Assembly (NCBI GenBank): GCA_025358025.1
Contig: JANYKW010000108.1
Span: 1-64,000, forward strand
Length of the DNA stretch: 64,000 nt
From: Bacteroidia bacterium
Lineage (GTDB): Bacteria > Bacteroidota > Bacteroidia > Bacteroidales > Prolixibacteraceae
Reading direction: 5' to 3'
The position numbers were made by a program, and so were the translations under genes. Shown piece by piece: positions 37,031-46,628 of the stretch; the first letter of the stretch is position 1, and each line of letters starts with the position of its first letter. The notes under the pieces are model-generated. The model saw only the letters and a list, made by a program, of their open reading frames with translations. It was not told where the DNA came from and searched no databases.

Positions 37031-38122
37031 TTATTTAGCTGCCCTGTTGTAAAGAACCAGCGCGATAATAGCATAAACCAAATTGGGAAGCCAGACAGCA
37101 AGCAAAACATTGAATCCAGCTTTGAAGGCAAATATGGTACTTACCTGCATAAACATAATGTAAGAAAAACTCAGCAAAAGCCCCAATCCCAGGTGAATCC
37201 CAATCCCCCCCCGGGTTTTTCTGGAAGCAAGTGAAACCCCGATAATTGTCAGGATAAAAGTACTGATAGGGTTTGCAGTTCGCTGATATTTCTCTTTCTG
37301 GTAACTGGTAACATTGTCCACACCTCTTAATTTCAGGTCCTTGATGTATTTGTTAATCTGCCAGAAGTCCATCGTCTCCTCTTTAAAGCTTTGTTGTCCA
37401 AACTCGGCTGCTGTCATACGCAGCGTTGTATCAATCTGCATCCCTCTTGTAATTTTTTCTGAGGGCCCACTCATATCCCTTATAAAATAGTCATGAATCA
37501 CCCACTTCTTTTTTTCCCGGTCCCACTTGATATAGTCGGCAATAAGCTTGGATTTAAGTACAGTACCCTCAAATTTCTCGATAGTGAACTTATAACCCAC
37601 ATCAGCCCGGTTATTGTAACTTTTCATATAGATAAACAACCCGGGCTCCAACTGACGATGGATATTTTTGTCCGTATTGATGTATTCATTCTTGATGTAA
37701 GTGGTGCGAAAATTCACCCTCGCCTGGGCAGATGGTGGAAGAATGAAATTTCCAAGTATCCAGGACATGATAGCGATAATACCTGAAGCTACAAGGTAGG
37801 GTCTCATCAACCGGCGGTAACTCACCCCGCTTGATTGCATTGCAATGATCTCAGAGTTGGCTGCCATCTTGGAAGTAAAGTAGATGACGGCGATAAAGGT
37901 AAAGAGGGCGCTGAACAGGTTGGTAAAATATGGGATGAAATTAAGGTAGTAATCGACAATTATTGCTTTCAGAGGAGCTTTCTTTGAAATAAAGTCATCT
38001 ATATTCTCGGAGACATCAAAAATAATGGAGATACTAATAATCAATGCAATAGCAAGGAAATATGTTCCAAGATATTTCTTGATAATATATTTGTCAATAC
38101 GTTGTATGAATTTTTTCGTCAT
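37031..38122 (-). CDS. LptF/LptG (YjgP/YjgQ) family permease, second member
   Basis: This 363-residue protein has three N-terminal and three C-terminal membrane helices around a periplasmic domain, the normal LptF/LptG size. Signature stretches are AVIYFTSKMAANSEIIAMQSSG and the late TFILTIIGVSLASRKTRGGIG. It lies 33 bp behind tgt. Together with the longer member at 13278-14744 it could complete the inner-membrane half of the LPS exporter. Confidence 0.85.
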   Translation of the reverse strand: MTKKFIQRIDKYIIKKYLGTYFLAIALIISISIIFDVSENIDDFISKKAPLKAIIVDYYLNFIPYFTNLFSALFTFIAVIYFTSKMAANSEIIAMQSSGVSYRRLMRPYLVASGIIAIMSWILGNFILPPSAQARVNFRTTYIKNEYINTDKNIHRQLEPGLFIYMKSYNNRADVGYKFTIEKFEGTVLKSKLIADYIKWDREKKKWVIHDYFIRDMSGPSEKITRGMQIDTTLRMTAAEFGQQSFKEETMDFWQINKYIKDLKLRGVDNVTSYQKEKYQRTANPISTFILTIIGVSLASRKTRGGIGIHLGLGLLLSFSYIMFMQVSTIFAFKAGFNVLLAVWLPNLVYAIIALVLYNRAAK

Positions 38123-38155
38123 CCTGTTCTTATAAATTAAAATGATCGGTGTGAA

Positions 38156-39286
38156 TCAGAGCCTGTGACGCATCTGGATCACCATTTTTTCTTTCCACGG
38201 TTTAAAGGTACCCTGAATAATTTGTTTTCTTGCTTCATTTACCAGCCACATATAAAAAGCAAGGTTGTGTATACTGCCTATCATTGGGCCCAGCATCTCT
38301 CCGGCCTGAAACAGGTGGCGCAAATAGGCCCTGGTATATTGGTGGTCGACAAATGAATCTCCTTCCGGATCAACCGGAGTGAAATCTGCTGACCATTTAC
38401 TATTTCGAATATTTATCACCCCGTTGCGTGTAAACAACATACCATTCCGTCCATTTCTGGTTGGCATCACACAATCGAACATATCAATACCCCTGTCGAT
38501 TCCTTCCAGGATGTTCGCCGGATTTCCAACTCCCATCAGATACCGGGGTTTGTGGGCAGGTAAAATATTATTGACGACCTCTATCATCGCGTACATGTCC
38601 TCTTCCTTCTCTCCCACCGAAAGGCCACCTATGGCATAACCATCCGCATTATAAGTAGCTGCATGTTCGGCTGCCTTCACCCTCAGATCCGGATAAACAC
38701 ACCCCTGAACGATGGGAAACAGCGTTTGCTGATAACCATATCCGGGCTGAGTCACCTCAAACTGGTTTATACATCGCTCCAGCCACCGCTGAGTCAATTC
38801 AAGTGATTTTTTTGCATATCCATAGTCAGCATCTCCCGGTGTGCATTCGTCGAAAGCCATGATGATATCAGCCCCAATGGCTCTTTGAATGTCAATCACA
38901 ACTTCAGGTGAGAACATGTGACGTGAACCGTCGATGTGGGATTGAAATTTTGCTCCCTCTTCACTTATTTTACGGATATCGCCGAGTGAAAAAACCTGAA
39001 AACCACCACTATCTGTAAGAATAGGCTTATCCCACCCAATAAAACGATGCAACCCTCCGGCCTTTTCCAGTATCTCAATTCCCGGTCTCAGGTAGAGATG
39101 ATAAGTATTCCCAAGGATTATCCTGGCTTTTATATCCTCTTTGAGATCTTTAAAGTGAATTCCCTTCACCGAACCGATCGTCCCAACCGGCATAAAAACA
39201 GGTGTTTCGACCACCCCATGGCCGGTATGAAATTGTCCGGTCCGTGCCTTTGAATCAGTAGAAGTATGTTGTAGTTCGAATTTCAT
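38156..39286 (-). CDS. tgt: Queuine tRNA-ribosyltransferase
   Basis: This 376-residue enzyme inserts a queuine precursor at position 34 of GUN tRNAs. It shows ILGNTYHLYLRPG, LTDSGGFQVFSLG (nucleophile region), GGLSVGEKEEDM and MGVGNPANILEGIDRGIDMFDCVMPTR. The usual C-terminal zinc-site cysteines are not visible in the last 100 residues: ADFTPVDPEGDSF stands where CxCxxC is expected. The ATG at 39286 is preferred over an upstream TTG. Confidence 0.92.
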   Translation of the reverse strand: MKFELQHTSTDSKARTGQFHTGHGVVETPVFMPVGTIGSVKGIHFKDLKEDIKARIILGNTYHLYLRPGIEILEKAGGLHRFIGWDKPILTDSGGFQVFSLGDIRKISEEGAKFQSHIDGSRHMFSPEVVIDIQRAIGADIIMAFDECTPGDADYGYAKKSLELTQRWLERCINQFEVTQPGYGYQQTLFPIVQGCVYPDLRVKAAEHAATYNADGYAIGGLSVGEKEEDMYAMIEVVNNILPAHKPRYLMGVGNPANILEGIDRGIDMFDCVMPTRNGRNGMLFTRNGVINIRNSKWSADFTPVDPEGDSFVDHQYTRAYLRHLFQAGEMLGPMIGSIHNLAFYMWLVNEARKQIIQGTFKPWKEKMVIQMRHRL

Positions 39287-39366
39287 CTGCAATTGATTTC
39301 AAGGCGCAAAGATAGTCATAATCGCAAAATAACATTTCCGGCATCTCCCCCCGTGATTAAAAAAAA

Positions 39367-40563
39367 ATGTCAAAAATAGGGTACTTACCGTCGCATTTTG
39401 TATTTTTGAGAACTTTTGTTAGAATTATGACTGTTGATCTTTGGGGATTTCAATTTACGATCGAAGAGTTTCTCGGGCTACTCTTTTTTGGGATGGCATT
39501 TTTGATCCAGCTTGTTTATCTCATCCTGCTTGTAAAATTCATTTTCAGTGGCAGGCAGAAAAACAAGGAACCCAATCTTCCCGCTGTCTCAATCATTGTT
39601 ACTTCGCGTAATTACCTGGATCAACTTAAAGAGTTACTACCAGCATTACTTACCCAGGATTATCCTGATTTTGAGATCGTGGTAGTTGATGATTGCTCTA
39701 CTGACGGCACAGACTGGCTGCTCGCAGAGCTTAAAATCAGTCATGGGAACCTGAAAACTACAAAGATCATCCAGGAAACTGATTTTCCAAATGCACTGGC
39801 CATCACCATTGGTGTCAGAGCATCCAGCAAAGAGTGGCTGGTATATCTGAGTCCGCTATGCCGGGTCAGCGACAACAAATGGCTGCGAAATTATGCCCAA
39901 AGGTTGGAACCAGGAAAAGAAACTTCGATCGGCTACATGCACATCAACGAGGCAACAGGCAATTACAAAAGTTGGATCCGGTTTGAAAATTTCAGCTCTT
40001 ATCTTCTTTCAGGAGCCGGACAAGCGGTGGGAGTAGCCATGCCTGTTTTTGAATACAACATTGCATACAGACGCGAAAAATTCCTCGAGCTGCGTGGATT
40101 TGCTGCTGTACTCGATTCTCCGTTCAGCGAGAATGAGTTGTTCATTAACAAGATTGCAACAAGAAAAAATATTGTTATCCAAAATAACAAAACAACGCCC
40201 ATTGCCTGGCATGGTGAGACCGACTGGATAGATCTGGTTGAGTTCAAGAAAAAACAGTTGATGCTCAGAAGAAAGTTATCCTCCGGACAGCGATTTTTCC
40301 GTTCCCTCAACTTAGTAAGCAGATTAACCCTTACTGCCACCTTGATTTTGTTACTGATCGTTTCATCCCTAAAATTTTGGATACTGGGCGCATGGGGCTT
40401 TCTGCTGATTTTCGAAATGGCCTGGATTACCGTTGTTACAAAAAAAATCGGCGAAAAAAATTTTCTTCCTATGTTATTGATATATAAAGCATTCTTGCCA
40501 ATTATCAATTGTTATTTTATCATCAGCCAATTATTCACCGGTCAAAAAAGAAAATGGAAATAA
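39367..40563 (+). CDS. Membrane family 2 glycosyltransferase
   Basis: This protein of up to 398 residues has an N-terminal membrane helix (about 30-60), a GT-A domain (PAVSIIVTSRNYLDQL, VVVDDCSTDGTDW) and two or three C-terminal helices (about 320-395), as in processive-type or lipid-linked GT2 enzymes. A start at 39427 (MTVDLWGF) is also likely. Its last codons overlap the sigma-factor gene, so the two are probably co-expressed. Confidence 0.8.
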   Translation: MSKIGYLPSHFVFLRTFVRIMTVDLWGFQFTIEEFLGLLFFGMAFLIQLVYLILLVKFIFSGRQKNKEPNLPAVSIIVTSRNYLDQLKELLPALLTQDYPDFEIVVVDDCSTDGTDWLLAELKISHGNLKTTKIIQETDFPNALAITIGVRASSKEWLVYLSPLCRVSDNKWLRNYAQRLEPGKETSIGYMHINEATGNYKSWIRFENFSSYLLSGAGQAVGVAMPVFEYNIAYRREKFLELRGFAAVLDSPFSENELFINKIATRKNIVIQNNKTTPIAWHGETDWIDLVEFKKKQLMLRRKLSSGQRFFRSLNLVSRLTLTATLILLLIVSSLKFWILGAWGFLLIFEMAWITVVTKKIGEKNFLPMLLIYKAFLPIINCYFIISQLFTGQKRKWK

Positions 40564-41162
40564 GTCAGGGACCATCCGGTAATGCAAAGAGGGATATCGA
40601 ATTGGTTGAAGCTGCAAGAAAAGGAAGTGAAAAGGCTTATGCTGATCTGATGCGCCGCTACAAGGATACCATCTATTTTATGCTGTTAAAGATGGTAAAT
40701 AACCGGACAGATGCCGAAGATCTTACCATTGAGGCCTTTGGAAAGGCCTTTACCAATATCCAGCAATACACCCCCCAATATGCTTTTAGTACCTGGCTTT
40801 TCCGCATAGCATCCAACAATGCCATCGATTTTATGCGGAAAAAAAGAGCCGTAACTGTTCCCCTGGAACCCTCTTCCGGCGACAGGCAGGTGAGCGGGGA
40901 ATACAACTACAATGCCCGTGCTGAAGGATACAATCCGGAGGAGAGCATTATCCGCGACCAAAATTCTCAGATACTTCGCAGGATGGTAGCCAAACTTAAA
41001 CCACGCTACCGAAAGCTGCTCGAATTACGCTACTTCCAGGAGTACTCCTACGACGAGATTGCCAAAGAGCTGGATCTGCCGCTTGGTACCGTTAAAGTTC
41101 AGCTTTTCCGTTCACGCGAAATGCTGTTTGAGCTGCTAAAAAACAACGAAATAGCGAAATAA
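40554..41162 (+). CDS. ECF-type RNA polymerase sigma factor
   Basis: This 202-residue protein has sigma region 2 (DLMRRYKDTIYFMLLKMV, FSTWLFRIASNNAIDFMRKKR) and region 4 (RYRKLLELRYFQEYSYDEIAKELDLPLGTVKVQLFRSREML). The ATG at 40554 overlaps the end of the glycosyltransferase gene by 10 bp. No anti-sigma gene lies beside it. rsmG follows almost at once. Confidence 0.9.
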   Translation: MEISQGPSGNAKRDIELVEAARKGSEKAYADLMRRYKDTIYFMLLKMVNNRTDAEDLTIEAFGKAFTNIQQYTPQYAFSTWLFRIASNNAIDFMRKKRAVTVPLEPSSGDRQVSGEYNYNARAEGYNPEESIIRDQNSQILRRMVAKLKPRYRKLLELRYFQEYSYDEIAKELDLPLGTVKVQLFRSREMLFELLKNNEIAK

Positions 41163-41163
41163 T

Positions 41164-41787
41164 GTGGAAGTACTGACAAAATATTTCCCCGACTTATCTG
41201 CACTTCAAATCAGCCGGTTTGCAGCTCTGGAAGGTTTGTACCGCGAGTGGAATGAAAAAATCAATGTGATCTCAAGAAAGGATATTGACGAACTGTACGT
41301 CCACCATGTTCTCCATTCGCTGTCGATCGCTAAAATTTTACGGTTTCAGCCCGGAACTACCTTGCTGGACGTTGGTACGGGAGGTGGATTCCCAGGCATC
41401 CCACTTGCTATCCTATTCCCGGAATGCCATTTTACCCTGATCGACTCGATTGGGAAAAAGATCCATGTCGTTCAGGAAGTTGCTGATCAACTAGGGCTTG
41501 CCAATGTAACTGCAAAAAAAAACAGGGTTCAGGAGATCAGAATAAAGTATGATTTTGTTCTAAGCAGGGCTGTTACAGCCTTTCCGGAATTTGTTTCGAT
41601 GGTAAGGAAAAATATTTCTCCGCATTCGAAAAATTCACTTCCAAATGGAATTCTTTATCTGAAGGGAGGCGATTTTGAATCAGAAATCAGCTCCTTCAAA
41701 GCTTCTGCAGAAATTTTTGATCTATCCGGAATCTTTGCAGAGCCCTTTTTTGAAACAAAGAAAGCAATCTATCTGCCGGTCAGGTAA
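41164..41787 (+). CDS. rsmG: 16S rRNA (guanine527-N7)-methyltransferase RsmG
   Basis: This 207-residue SAM enzyme methylates G527 in the 16S rRNA 530 loop. It starts with GTG next to the sigma-factor stop codon. Signatures are YREWNEKINVISRKD, LLDVGTGGGFPGIPLAI (SAM loop) and FVLSRAVTAFPEFV. Confidence 0.93.
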   Translation: MEVLTKYFPDLSALQISRFAALEGLYREWNEKINVISRKDIDELYVHHVLHSLSIAKILRFQPGTTLLDVGTGGGFPGIPLAILFPECHFTLIDSIGKKIHVVQEVADQLGLANVTAKKNRVQEIRIKYDFVLSRAVTAFPEFVSMVRKNISPHSKNSLPNGILYLKGGDFESEISSFKASAEIFDLSGIFAEPFFETKKAIYLPVR

Positions 41788-41827
41788 TTTATACAAAATA
41801 TAAATATATTCACTATTTACCCAATTA

Positions 41828-41859
41828 TTTGGACATTATATAAAAAAAAACTATTTTTG
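41828..41859 (+). promoter_or_regulatory. Promoter of rpmH
   Basis: TTTG at 41828-41831, a 20-nt spacer and TATTTTTG at 41852-41859 are a perfect Bacteroidetes promoter. The ATG lies about 50 bp downstream. Confidence 0.75.
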
Positions 41860-41909
41860 CACTCCTTAAATAAGAGAAATAAAAGTCGTTAATAAAATAT
41901 TTTCCCGAG

Positions 41910-42068
41910 ATGAAAAGAACATTTCAACCTTCGAACAGAAAAAGAAAAAACAAGCACGGATTCCGTGAGAGAATGTCAACGTCCAATGGTCGCCGTGTAT
42001 TGAATGCCCGTCGTGCAAAAGGTCGTCACAAACTGAGCGTTTCTGATGAGCCTCGTCACAAGAGGTAA
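41910..42068 (+). CDS. rpmH: 50S ribosomal protein L34
   Basis: This 52-residue, highly basic protein starts [19 protein letters not shown] and contains the L34 core [25 protein letters not shown]. It is a complete ribosomal protein that a length filter would miss. It has its own promoter upstream and a strong hairpin 30 bp downstream, so it forms a single-gene unit. Confidence 0.97.
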   Translation: MKRTFQPSNRKRKNKHGFRERMSTSNGRRVLNARRAKGRHKLSVSDEPRHKR

Positions 42069-42097
42069 TTTCTAAAATAAATTCCGGATGTGATGGA

Positions 42098-42130
42098 CAA
42101 AAGGTAAAGAATCGGATTCTTTACCTTTTG
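42098..42130 (+). terminator. Hairpin terminator of rpmH
   Basis: A perfect 15-bp inverted repeat (CAAAAGGTAAAGAAT and its complement) around a 3-nt CGG loop is followed by TATTTTG. Confidence 0.8.
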
Positions 42131-42203
42131 TATTTTGCGGTAATGCGAAGATCCGATTGACAAAAACAATACCTTTGACTTGTTAAGATTTTGAATATTT
42201 TTT

Positions 42204-43328
42204 ATGTCCTCAACGATATTTCCACTTTTCAATCAATCAGTTATTTCCCCTGAACTGCTCAGGATTGCAGGAAAAGTCGCTTCCGGTGAGCGCATATCTG
42301 CAGAAGAGGGTATTCTGCTCTTTCGGGAAGGTCCTCTTCCTTATTTAGCTGTCTTGGCCGACCATGTCCGTCACCGGATCAACGGGAAACAGGTCTTCTT
42401 CAATCGGAATATCCACCTCGAACCCACCAATATTTGTGTTAACCACTGCGCATTCTGTTCCTACCGCCGAAGAAAAGGGGAAGAAGGCTGCTGGGAGTTT
42501 GGTATTGATGAACTTGCACAGATGGCAGCAAGTCATGCCATTTCAGGTATCACGGAAATTCACCTGGTTGGGGGCGTTCACCCGGATCGAGATGTTCATT
42601 TCTACGCGGACCTGATCAGGGCGATCAAAGCAATAGTTCCTGACGTTCAGATAAAAGCATTTACGGCAGTAGAAATCGATGCCATGTGCCAATTTGCAAA
42701 CATGGAAATCAGGGAAGGATTGAGTTTGCTGAAAGAGGCGGGACTCGTATCACTGCCGGGTGGCGGCGCCGAAATTTTTGATGAGACCCTTCGTGCTAAA
42801 ATCTGTCCGGACAAAACAGGTTCGCAGGAGTGGCTGAACATACACCGCACCGCACATCAACTGGGCATTCCAACCAACTCGACCATGCTATACGGACTCA
42901 TCGAGGATTATGCACACCGGATTGACCATTTAAGCCGTCTGCGCGCCTTGCAGGATGAAACAGGCGGATTCAATGCTTTTATACCCTTGAAATTTCGTCA
43001 TTACAACAACCGGTTCTCCCACATTGAAGAGCAAACTACCGTTGAAGATCTGAAAAATTATGCTGTTTCCAGGATATTCCTTGATAATATTCCACACCTG
43101 AAGGCATACTGGCCCATGATAGGAAAACAGGTAGCCCAGCTTTCTCTTGCCTTTGGGGTGGACGATCTGGACGGCACGATTGACGATACCACCAGGATAT
43201 ATTCCATGGCCGGCTCAGAAGAACAATCTCCGGCAGCCACTACCGGTCAGTTGAAAGAGATGATCATTGGTGCCGGATTCATTCCCGTGGAGCGGGACAC
43301 GCTTTACAATGTCTTAAGAAGTGACTAA
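42204..43328 (+). CDS. mqnE: Aminofutalosine synthase (radical SAM)
   Basis: This 374-residue radical SAM enzyme acts early in the futalosine route to menaquinone. It has the 4Fe-4S motif CVNHCAFC (CX3CX2C) after HLEPTNI, then GGVHPDRDV and GGGAEIFDETLRAKICPDK with HRTAHQLGIPTNSTMLYG, which favour MqnE over MqnC. Other mqn genes are not in the window. A TACCTTTG -7-like box is at 42170-42177. Confidence 0.88.
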   Translation: MSSTIFPLFNQSVISPELLRIAGKVASGERISAEEGILLFREGPLPYLAVLADHVRHRINGKQVFFNRNIHLEPTNICVNHCAFCSYRRRKGEEGCWEFGIDELAQMAASHAISGITEIHLVGGVHPDRDVHFYADLIRAIKAIVPDVQIKAFTAVEIDAMCQFANMEIREGLSLLKEAGLVSLPGGGAEIFDETLRAKICPDKTGSQEWLNIHRTAHQLGIPTNSTMLYGLIEDYAHRIDHLSRLRALQDETGGFNAFIPLKFRHYNNRFSHIEEQTTVEDLKNYAVSRIFLDNIPHLKAYWPMIGKQVAQLSLAFGVDDLDGTIDDTTRIYSMAGSEEQSPAATTGQLKEMIIGAGFIPVERDTLYNVLRSD

Positions 43329-43441
43329 AGTACTTGTGAACTCTGAGCATTATTGGAATTAAACAATAAAAACGCTTTAATCCTGATTAGAACCCAAATA
43401 CTTTAGTCACTTTACTCACTTTAGTCACTTTAATTCACTTT
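43321..43441. repeat. Inverted repeat and 9-mer direct repeats behind mqnE
   Basis: GTGACTAAAGTA at 43321-43332, which spans the mqnE stop codon, has a perfect reverse complement at 43399-43410. From 43401 the sequence is a run of CTTTAGTCA-type 9-mers (about four copies). The function is unclear. Confidence 0.7.
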
Positions 43442-43489
43442 GGATAAAAAATCCTAATTTTACATTCTATTCACAAGAATTCTGATCTT

Positions 43490-44269
43490 ATGGTCCTCAA
43501 GGAATTTCTCCTCAGCAAAATATTCAGGAAACATGTGCTTGCTGCACTTCTGCTAACCATTGTTCTGCTTTGGGTAACCATTCAAATTTTATCATTGTAC
43601 ACCCACCGTGGTCAAAGCTTCTCAATACCTGATTTTACAGGAATGACCATCGCCGAAGCAAAGGTGGCAGGCAATAAAATGAAACTGCGGTTTGAAGTGG
43701 AAGATTCTGTTTACAAAGCCGGCAAAAAAGCGGGGACCATTCTGATGCAACATCCCGGAGCGGGTCATGAGATCAAGTCAGGAAGAATGATCTATCTTAC
43801 CCTGGTATCATCGGTACCCGGGCAGGAATTGGTTCCCAAGCTCACAGATATCTCACTCCGGCAGGCCAGGGTTTTGCTTGAATCAAAGGGATTTACAGTA
43901 GGGAAAGTTGAATTTATACCATCCGAGTTCAATGATCTTGTACTTGAGCAAAAAAACAACGGAACACCTGTTTTACCGGGATCCCGTCTGGATAATGGGG
44001 CAACCATCGATTTGGTTGTCGGGCAGAACATCGGCACCGACGAAACCATTATCCCTGACTTCACGGGGATGACCATGGAGAATGTGCTTGCCATGCTGAC
44101 CGCCCAACAATTGCAGACCGGCACCGTGGAGTATGATGCATCAGTAACCAACCGGGCCGACTCGATGGCTGCAACAGTAATCAGTCAGTTTCCTCCGGCC
44201 GATTCCACACTGATTGTTCCGGCAGGCAGTATGATTAATTTTGTCCTTTCCATTACCACGAAGGAATAA
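43490..44269 (+). CDS. PASTA-domain membrane protein
   Basis: This 259-residue protein has one membrane helix (about 16-37) and three PASTA repeats outside the membrane (starting near FSIPDFTGMTIAEAKV, ELVPKLTDISLRQARV and IIPDFTGMTMENVLAM). PASTA domains bind peptidoglycan fragments or lipid II in kinases and penicillin-binding proteins; here no kinase domain is attached. It is followed by rluD at 18 bp and then ddl. Confidence 0.88.
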   Translation: MVLKEFLLSKIFRKHVLAALLLTIVLLWVTIQILSLYTHRGQSFSIPDFTGMTIAEAKVAGNKMKLRFEVEDSVYKAGKKAGTILMQHPGAGHEIKSGRMIYLTLVSSVPGQELVPKLTDISLRQARVLLESKGFTVGKVEFIPSEFNDLVLEQKNNGTPVLPGSRLDNGATIDLVVGQNIGTDETIIPDFTGMTMENVLAMLTAQQLQTGTVEYDASVTNRADSMAATVISQFPPADSTLIVPAGSMINFVLSITTKE

Positions 44270-44287
44270 CCCGGGATCCAACTTGAG

Positions 44288-45364
44288 ATGAGCGAACAAG
44301 ACGAAGGCTTTTTTGACGATACCGATCTCCAGGAAGAGAACGAAGAACTGGCCGGGCAGTTTGAACATCACCGCTTCGTTGCTGATCCCGGCCAGGGATT
44401 GATGCGGGTAGATAAATTTCTTGCCAACCGAATCCTGGGCACCTCACGAAACCGGATTCAGATGGCCGCAGAGGCTGAAAGTATCCTGGTTAACGGCAAA
44501 CCGGTTAAGTCGAACTACCGGGTAAAACCCAATGATGAGGTAACTGTCGTGATGGACTATCCCCGGAGGGAAACCAAAATCATTCCGGAAGATATACCCA
44601 TCAACATCATTTATGAAGATGAAGAGCTGCTGATAGTCAACAAACCTCCCGGACTGGTGGTACATCCCGGTCACGGCAATTACAGCGGGACACTCGTCAA
44701 TGCGCTGGCATTCAAATTCCAGGGACTTCCTCTTTATGGAGGCGACGATCCACGGCCCGGACTGGTGCACCGGATAGATAAGAACACTTCCGGATTGTTG
44801 CTGGTAGCCAAAACAGAACACGCCAAACTCAATTTGGCGATGCAATTCTTCAGGAAGACGACCCATCGGCAATATGTAGCCCTTGTATGGGGGAATCTGG
44901 ATAAAGATTCAGGCACGATCGAAGGGAATATCGGAAGGAGTACCAAAGACAGACAAGTATTCACCGTATATCCCAAAGGAGATCATGGCAAGCCTGCAGT
45001 GACCCATTACAGGGTGTTGGAACGGCTTGGGTATGTTAACCTGGTGGAGTGCGTCCTTGAAACGGGCCGAACACACCAGATCAGGGTTCACATGAAAGAA
45101 ACCGGTCACCCTCTTTTCAATGATGAGGTATATGGGGGAGATAAAATATTGAAGGGCACCACCTTTACAAAATACAAACAGTTCGTAGAGAACTGTTTCA
45201 CTTTGCTGCCACGACAGGCCCTGCATGCCAAAACACTCGGATTCATCCATCCGACAACCCACCAGGAGATGATCTTCGATTCAGAGTTGCCGGATGATAT
45301 GAAAGCTTGCATTGAGAAGTGGCGGAACTATCTTACAAATAGGGAGGACAAGGATAAAGACTAA
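44288..45364 (+). CDS. rluD: 23S rRNA pseudouridine synthase, RluD type
   Basis: This 358-residue protein has an acidic N-terminal extension (about 1-30), an S4 domain (about 38-95), and a catalytic domain with LVHRIDKNTSGLLLVAKT, in which the aspartate of HRIDKNTSG is the nucleophile, and LETGRTHQIRVHM. The family modifies helix 69 of 23S rRNA. The exact site is inferred by family. Confidence 0.88.
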   Translation: MSEQDEGFFDDTDLQEENEELAGQFEHHRFVADPGQGLMRVDKFLANRILGTSRNRIQMAAEAESILVNGKPVKSNYRVKPNDEVTVVMDYPRRETKIIPEDIPINIIYEDEELLIVNKPPGLVVHPGHGNYSGTLVNALAFKFQGLPLYGGDDPRPGLVHRIDKNTSGLLLVAKTEHAKLNLAMQFFRKTTHRQYVALVWGNLDKDSGTIEGNIGRSTKDRQVFTVYPKGDHGKPAVTHYRVLERLGYVNLVECVLETGRTHQIRVHMKETGHPLFNDEVYGGDKILKGTTFTKYKQFVENCFTLLPRQALHAKTLGFIHPTTHQEMIFDSELPDDMKACIEKWRNYLTNREDKDKD

Positions 45365-45536
45365 AGAGAAAGAAGCTGTTAGCAATTAGCTGTTGGCTGT
45401 TAGCAAAAAACGCTGCAGTTGGTTTTACTAAAGGCTAAAGTGGGAATTTGAGTTGGAATTTAGAAAAAAGAGATATATTGCAACTATTGAAGGGTAAGTA
45501 AAATTAGAAATCATGATAATGCGTTCTTCACTTTAT

Positions 45537-45565
45537 CCTTTAGCCTTTAGCCTTTAGCCTTTGTT
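45537..45565. repeat. Heptamer tandem repeat before ddl
   Basis: AGCCTTT is repeated about four times. The same 232-bp gap has GCTGTTAGC-type repeats near 45372-45405. I see no gene or clear promoter in it. Confidence 0.8.
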
Positions 45566-45596
45566 TTTTACCCTATAATACCTAATAAAAGAGCAA

Positions 45597-46580
45597 ATGA
45601 CATTAAAAAACATTGCAATCGTAGCAGGAGGAGATTCTTCCGAATATGTTGTTTCGATAAAAAGCAGCGCCAACGTTTACAGTGCCATTAACAGGCAGAA
45701 ATTCACTCCCTGGATGGTTTCCATCCGGAACGGATCGTGGAAAGTTCTGGAGGCAGATAAGGAGATTGCTTCCGTCGACAAGGGTGATTTCTCTTTTATA
45801 TTAAATGGGGAGAAGATCCTGCTTGAATATGCATACATTATGATTCATGGCACACCCGGCGAAGATGGCAACCTCCAGGGCTATTTTGAGATGCTGGGCA
45901 TCCCCTACTCTTCCAGCGGCGTGCAATCATCTGCGCTTACTTTCAACAAAAATTTCTGCAACAAATACCTCAAATCGTATGATATTACCATGGCCAGATC
46001 ATTGCGGGTCAGTTTGGGTGAAAAATGGAATCCTGCGGAGGTGGTCAGAGAGCTTTCACTGCCACTTTTTGTCAAGCCAGGCGCAGGCGGGTCCAGCTTT
46101 GGTATCACGAAAGTTAAAAAGGAGGAAGAGCTGACAGCGGCCGTTGACAAAGCATTGCTTGAGAGTGCGGAAGTTTTGATTGAGCAGTTTATCGAAGGGA
46201 AAGAGTTTACCTGTGGTGTCGTTAAAATAGGATCCAAGAAATTGGTTCTGCCTGTTACTGAGGTAATTCCAAAAAATGAATTTTTTGATTACGAAGCCAA
46301 ATATACCCCCGGAATGGCAGAGGAGATTACTCCTGCAAGAATCAATGATGCTTTGACACATAAAGTCCAGGCCCTTTCCGCTGAGATTTACGATTTGTGC
46401 AACTGCAAGGGCATTGTGCGCGTAGATTACATCCTGAAAGATCAGACCTTCTATTTCCTGGAGATCAATACCGTACCAGGGATGACTTCTACCAGCTTTA
46501 TTCCCCAGCAAATCACTGCTGCAGGACTTAACCTGACAGACCTGCTGACAGAAATTATTGTGGCTGATTTAAAAACATGA
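45597..46580 (+). CDS. ddl: D-alanine-D-alanine ligase
   Basis: This 327-residue ATP-grasp enzyme makes the D-Ala-D-Ala dipeptide for peptidoglycan. It opens NIAIVAGGDSSEYVVSIKS, has HGTPGEDGNLQGYFEMLGIPYSSSG, the ATP loop PGAGGSSFGITKV and the metal site GIVRVDYIL with FLEINTVPGMTSTS. The family length is normal. Confidence 0.93.
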   Translation: MTLKNIAIVAGGDSSEYVVSIKSSANVYSAINRQKFTPWMVSIRNGSWKVLEADKEIASVDKGDFSFILNGEKILLEYAYIMIHGTPGEDGNLQGYFEMLGIPYSSSGVQSSALTFNKNFCNKYLKSYDITMARSLRVSLGEKWNPAEVVRELSLPLFVKPGAGGSSFGITKVKKEEELTAAVDKALLESAEVLIEQFIEGKEFTCGVVKIGSKKLVLPVTEVIPKNEFFDYEAKYTPGMAEEITPARINDALTHKVQALSAEIYDLCNCKGIVRVDYILKDQTFYFLEINTVPGMTSTSFIPQQITAAGLNLTDLLTEIIVADLKT

Positions 46581-46628
46581 AAATCTGTATTAACATTCCG
46601 TTTAAAATGGATAATTTTAGGCAAATAT

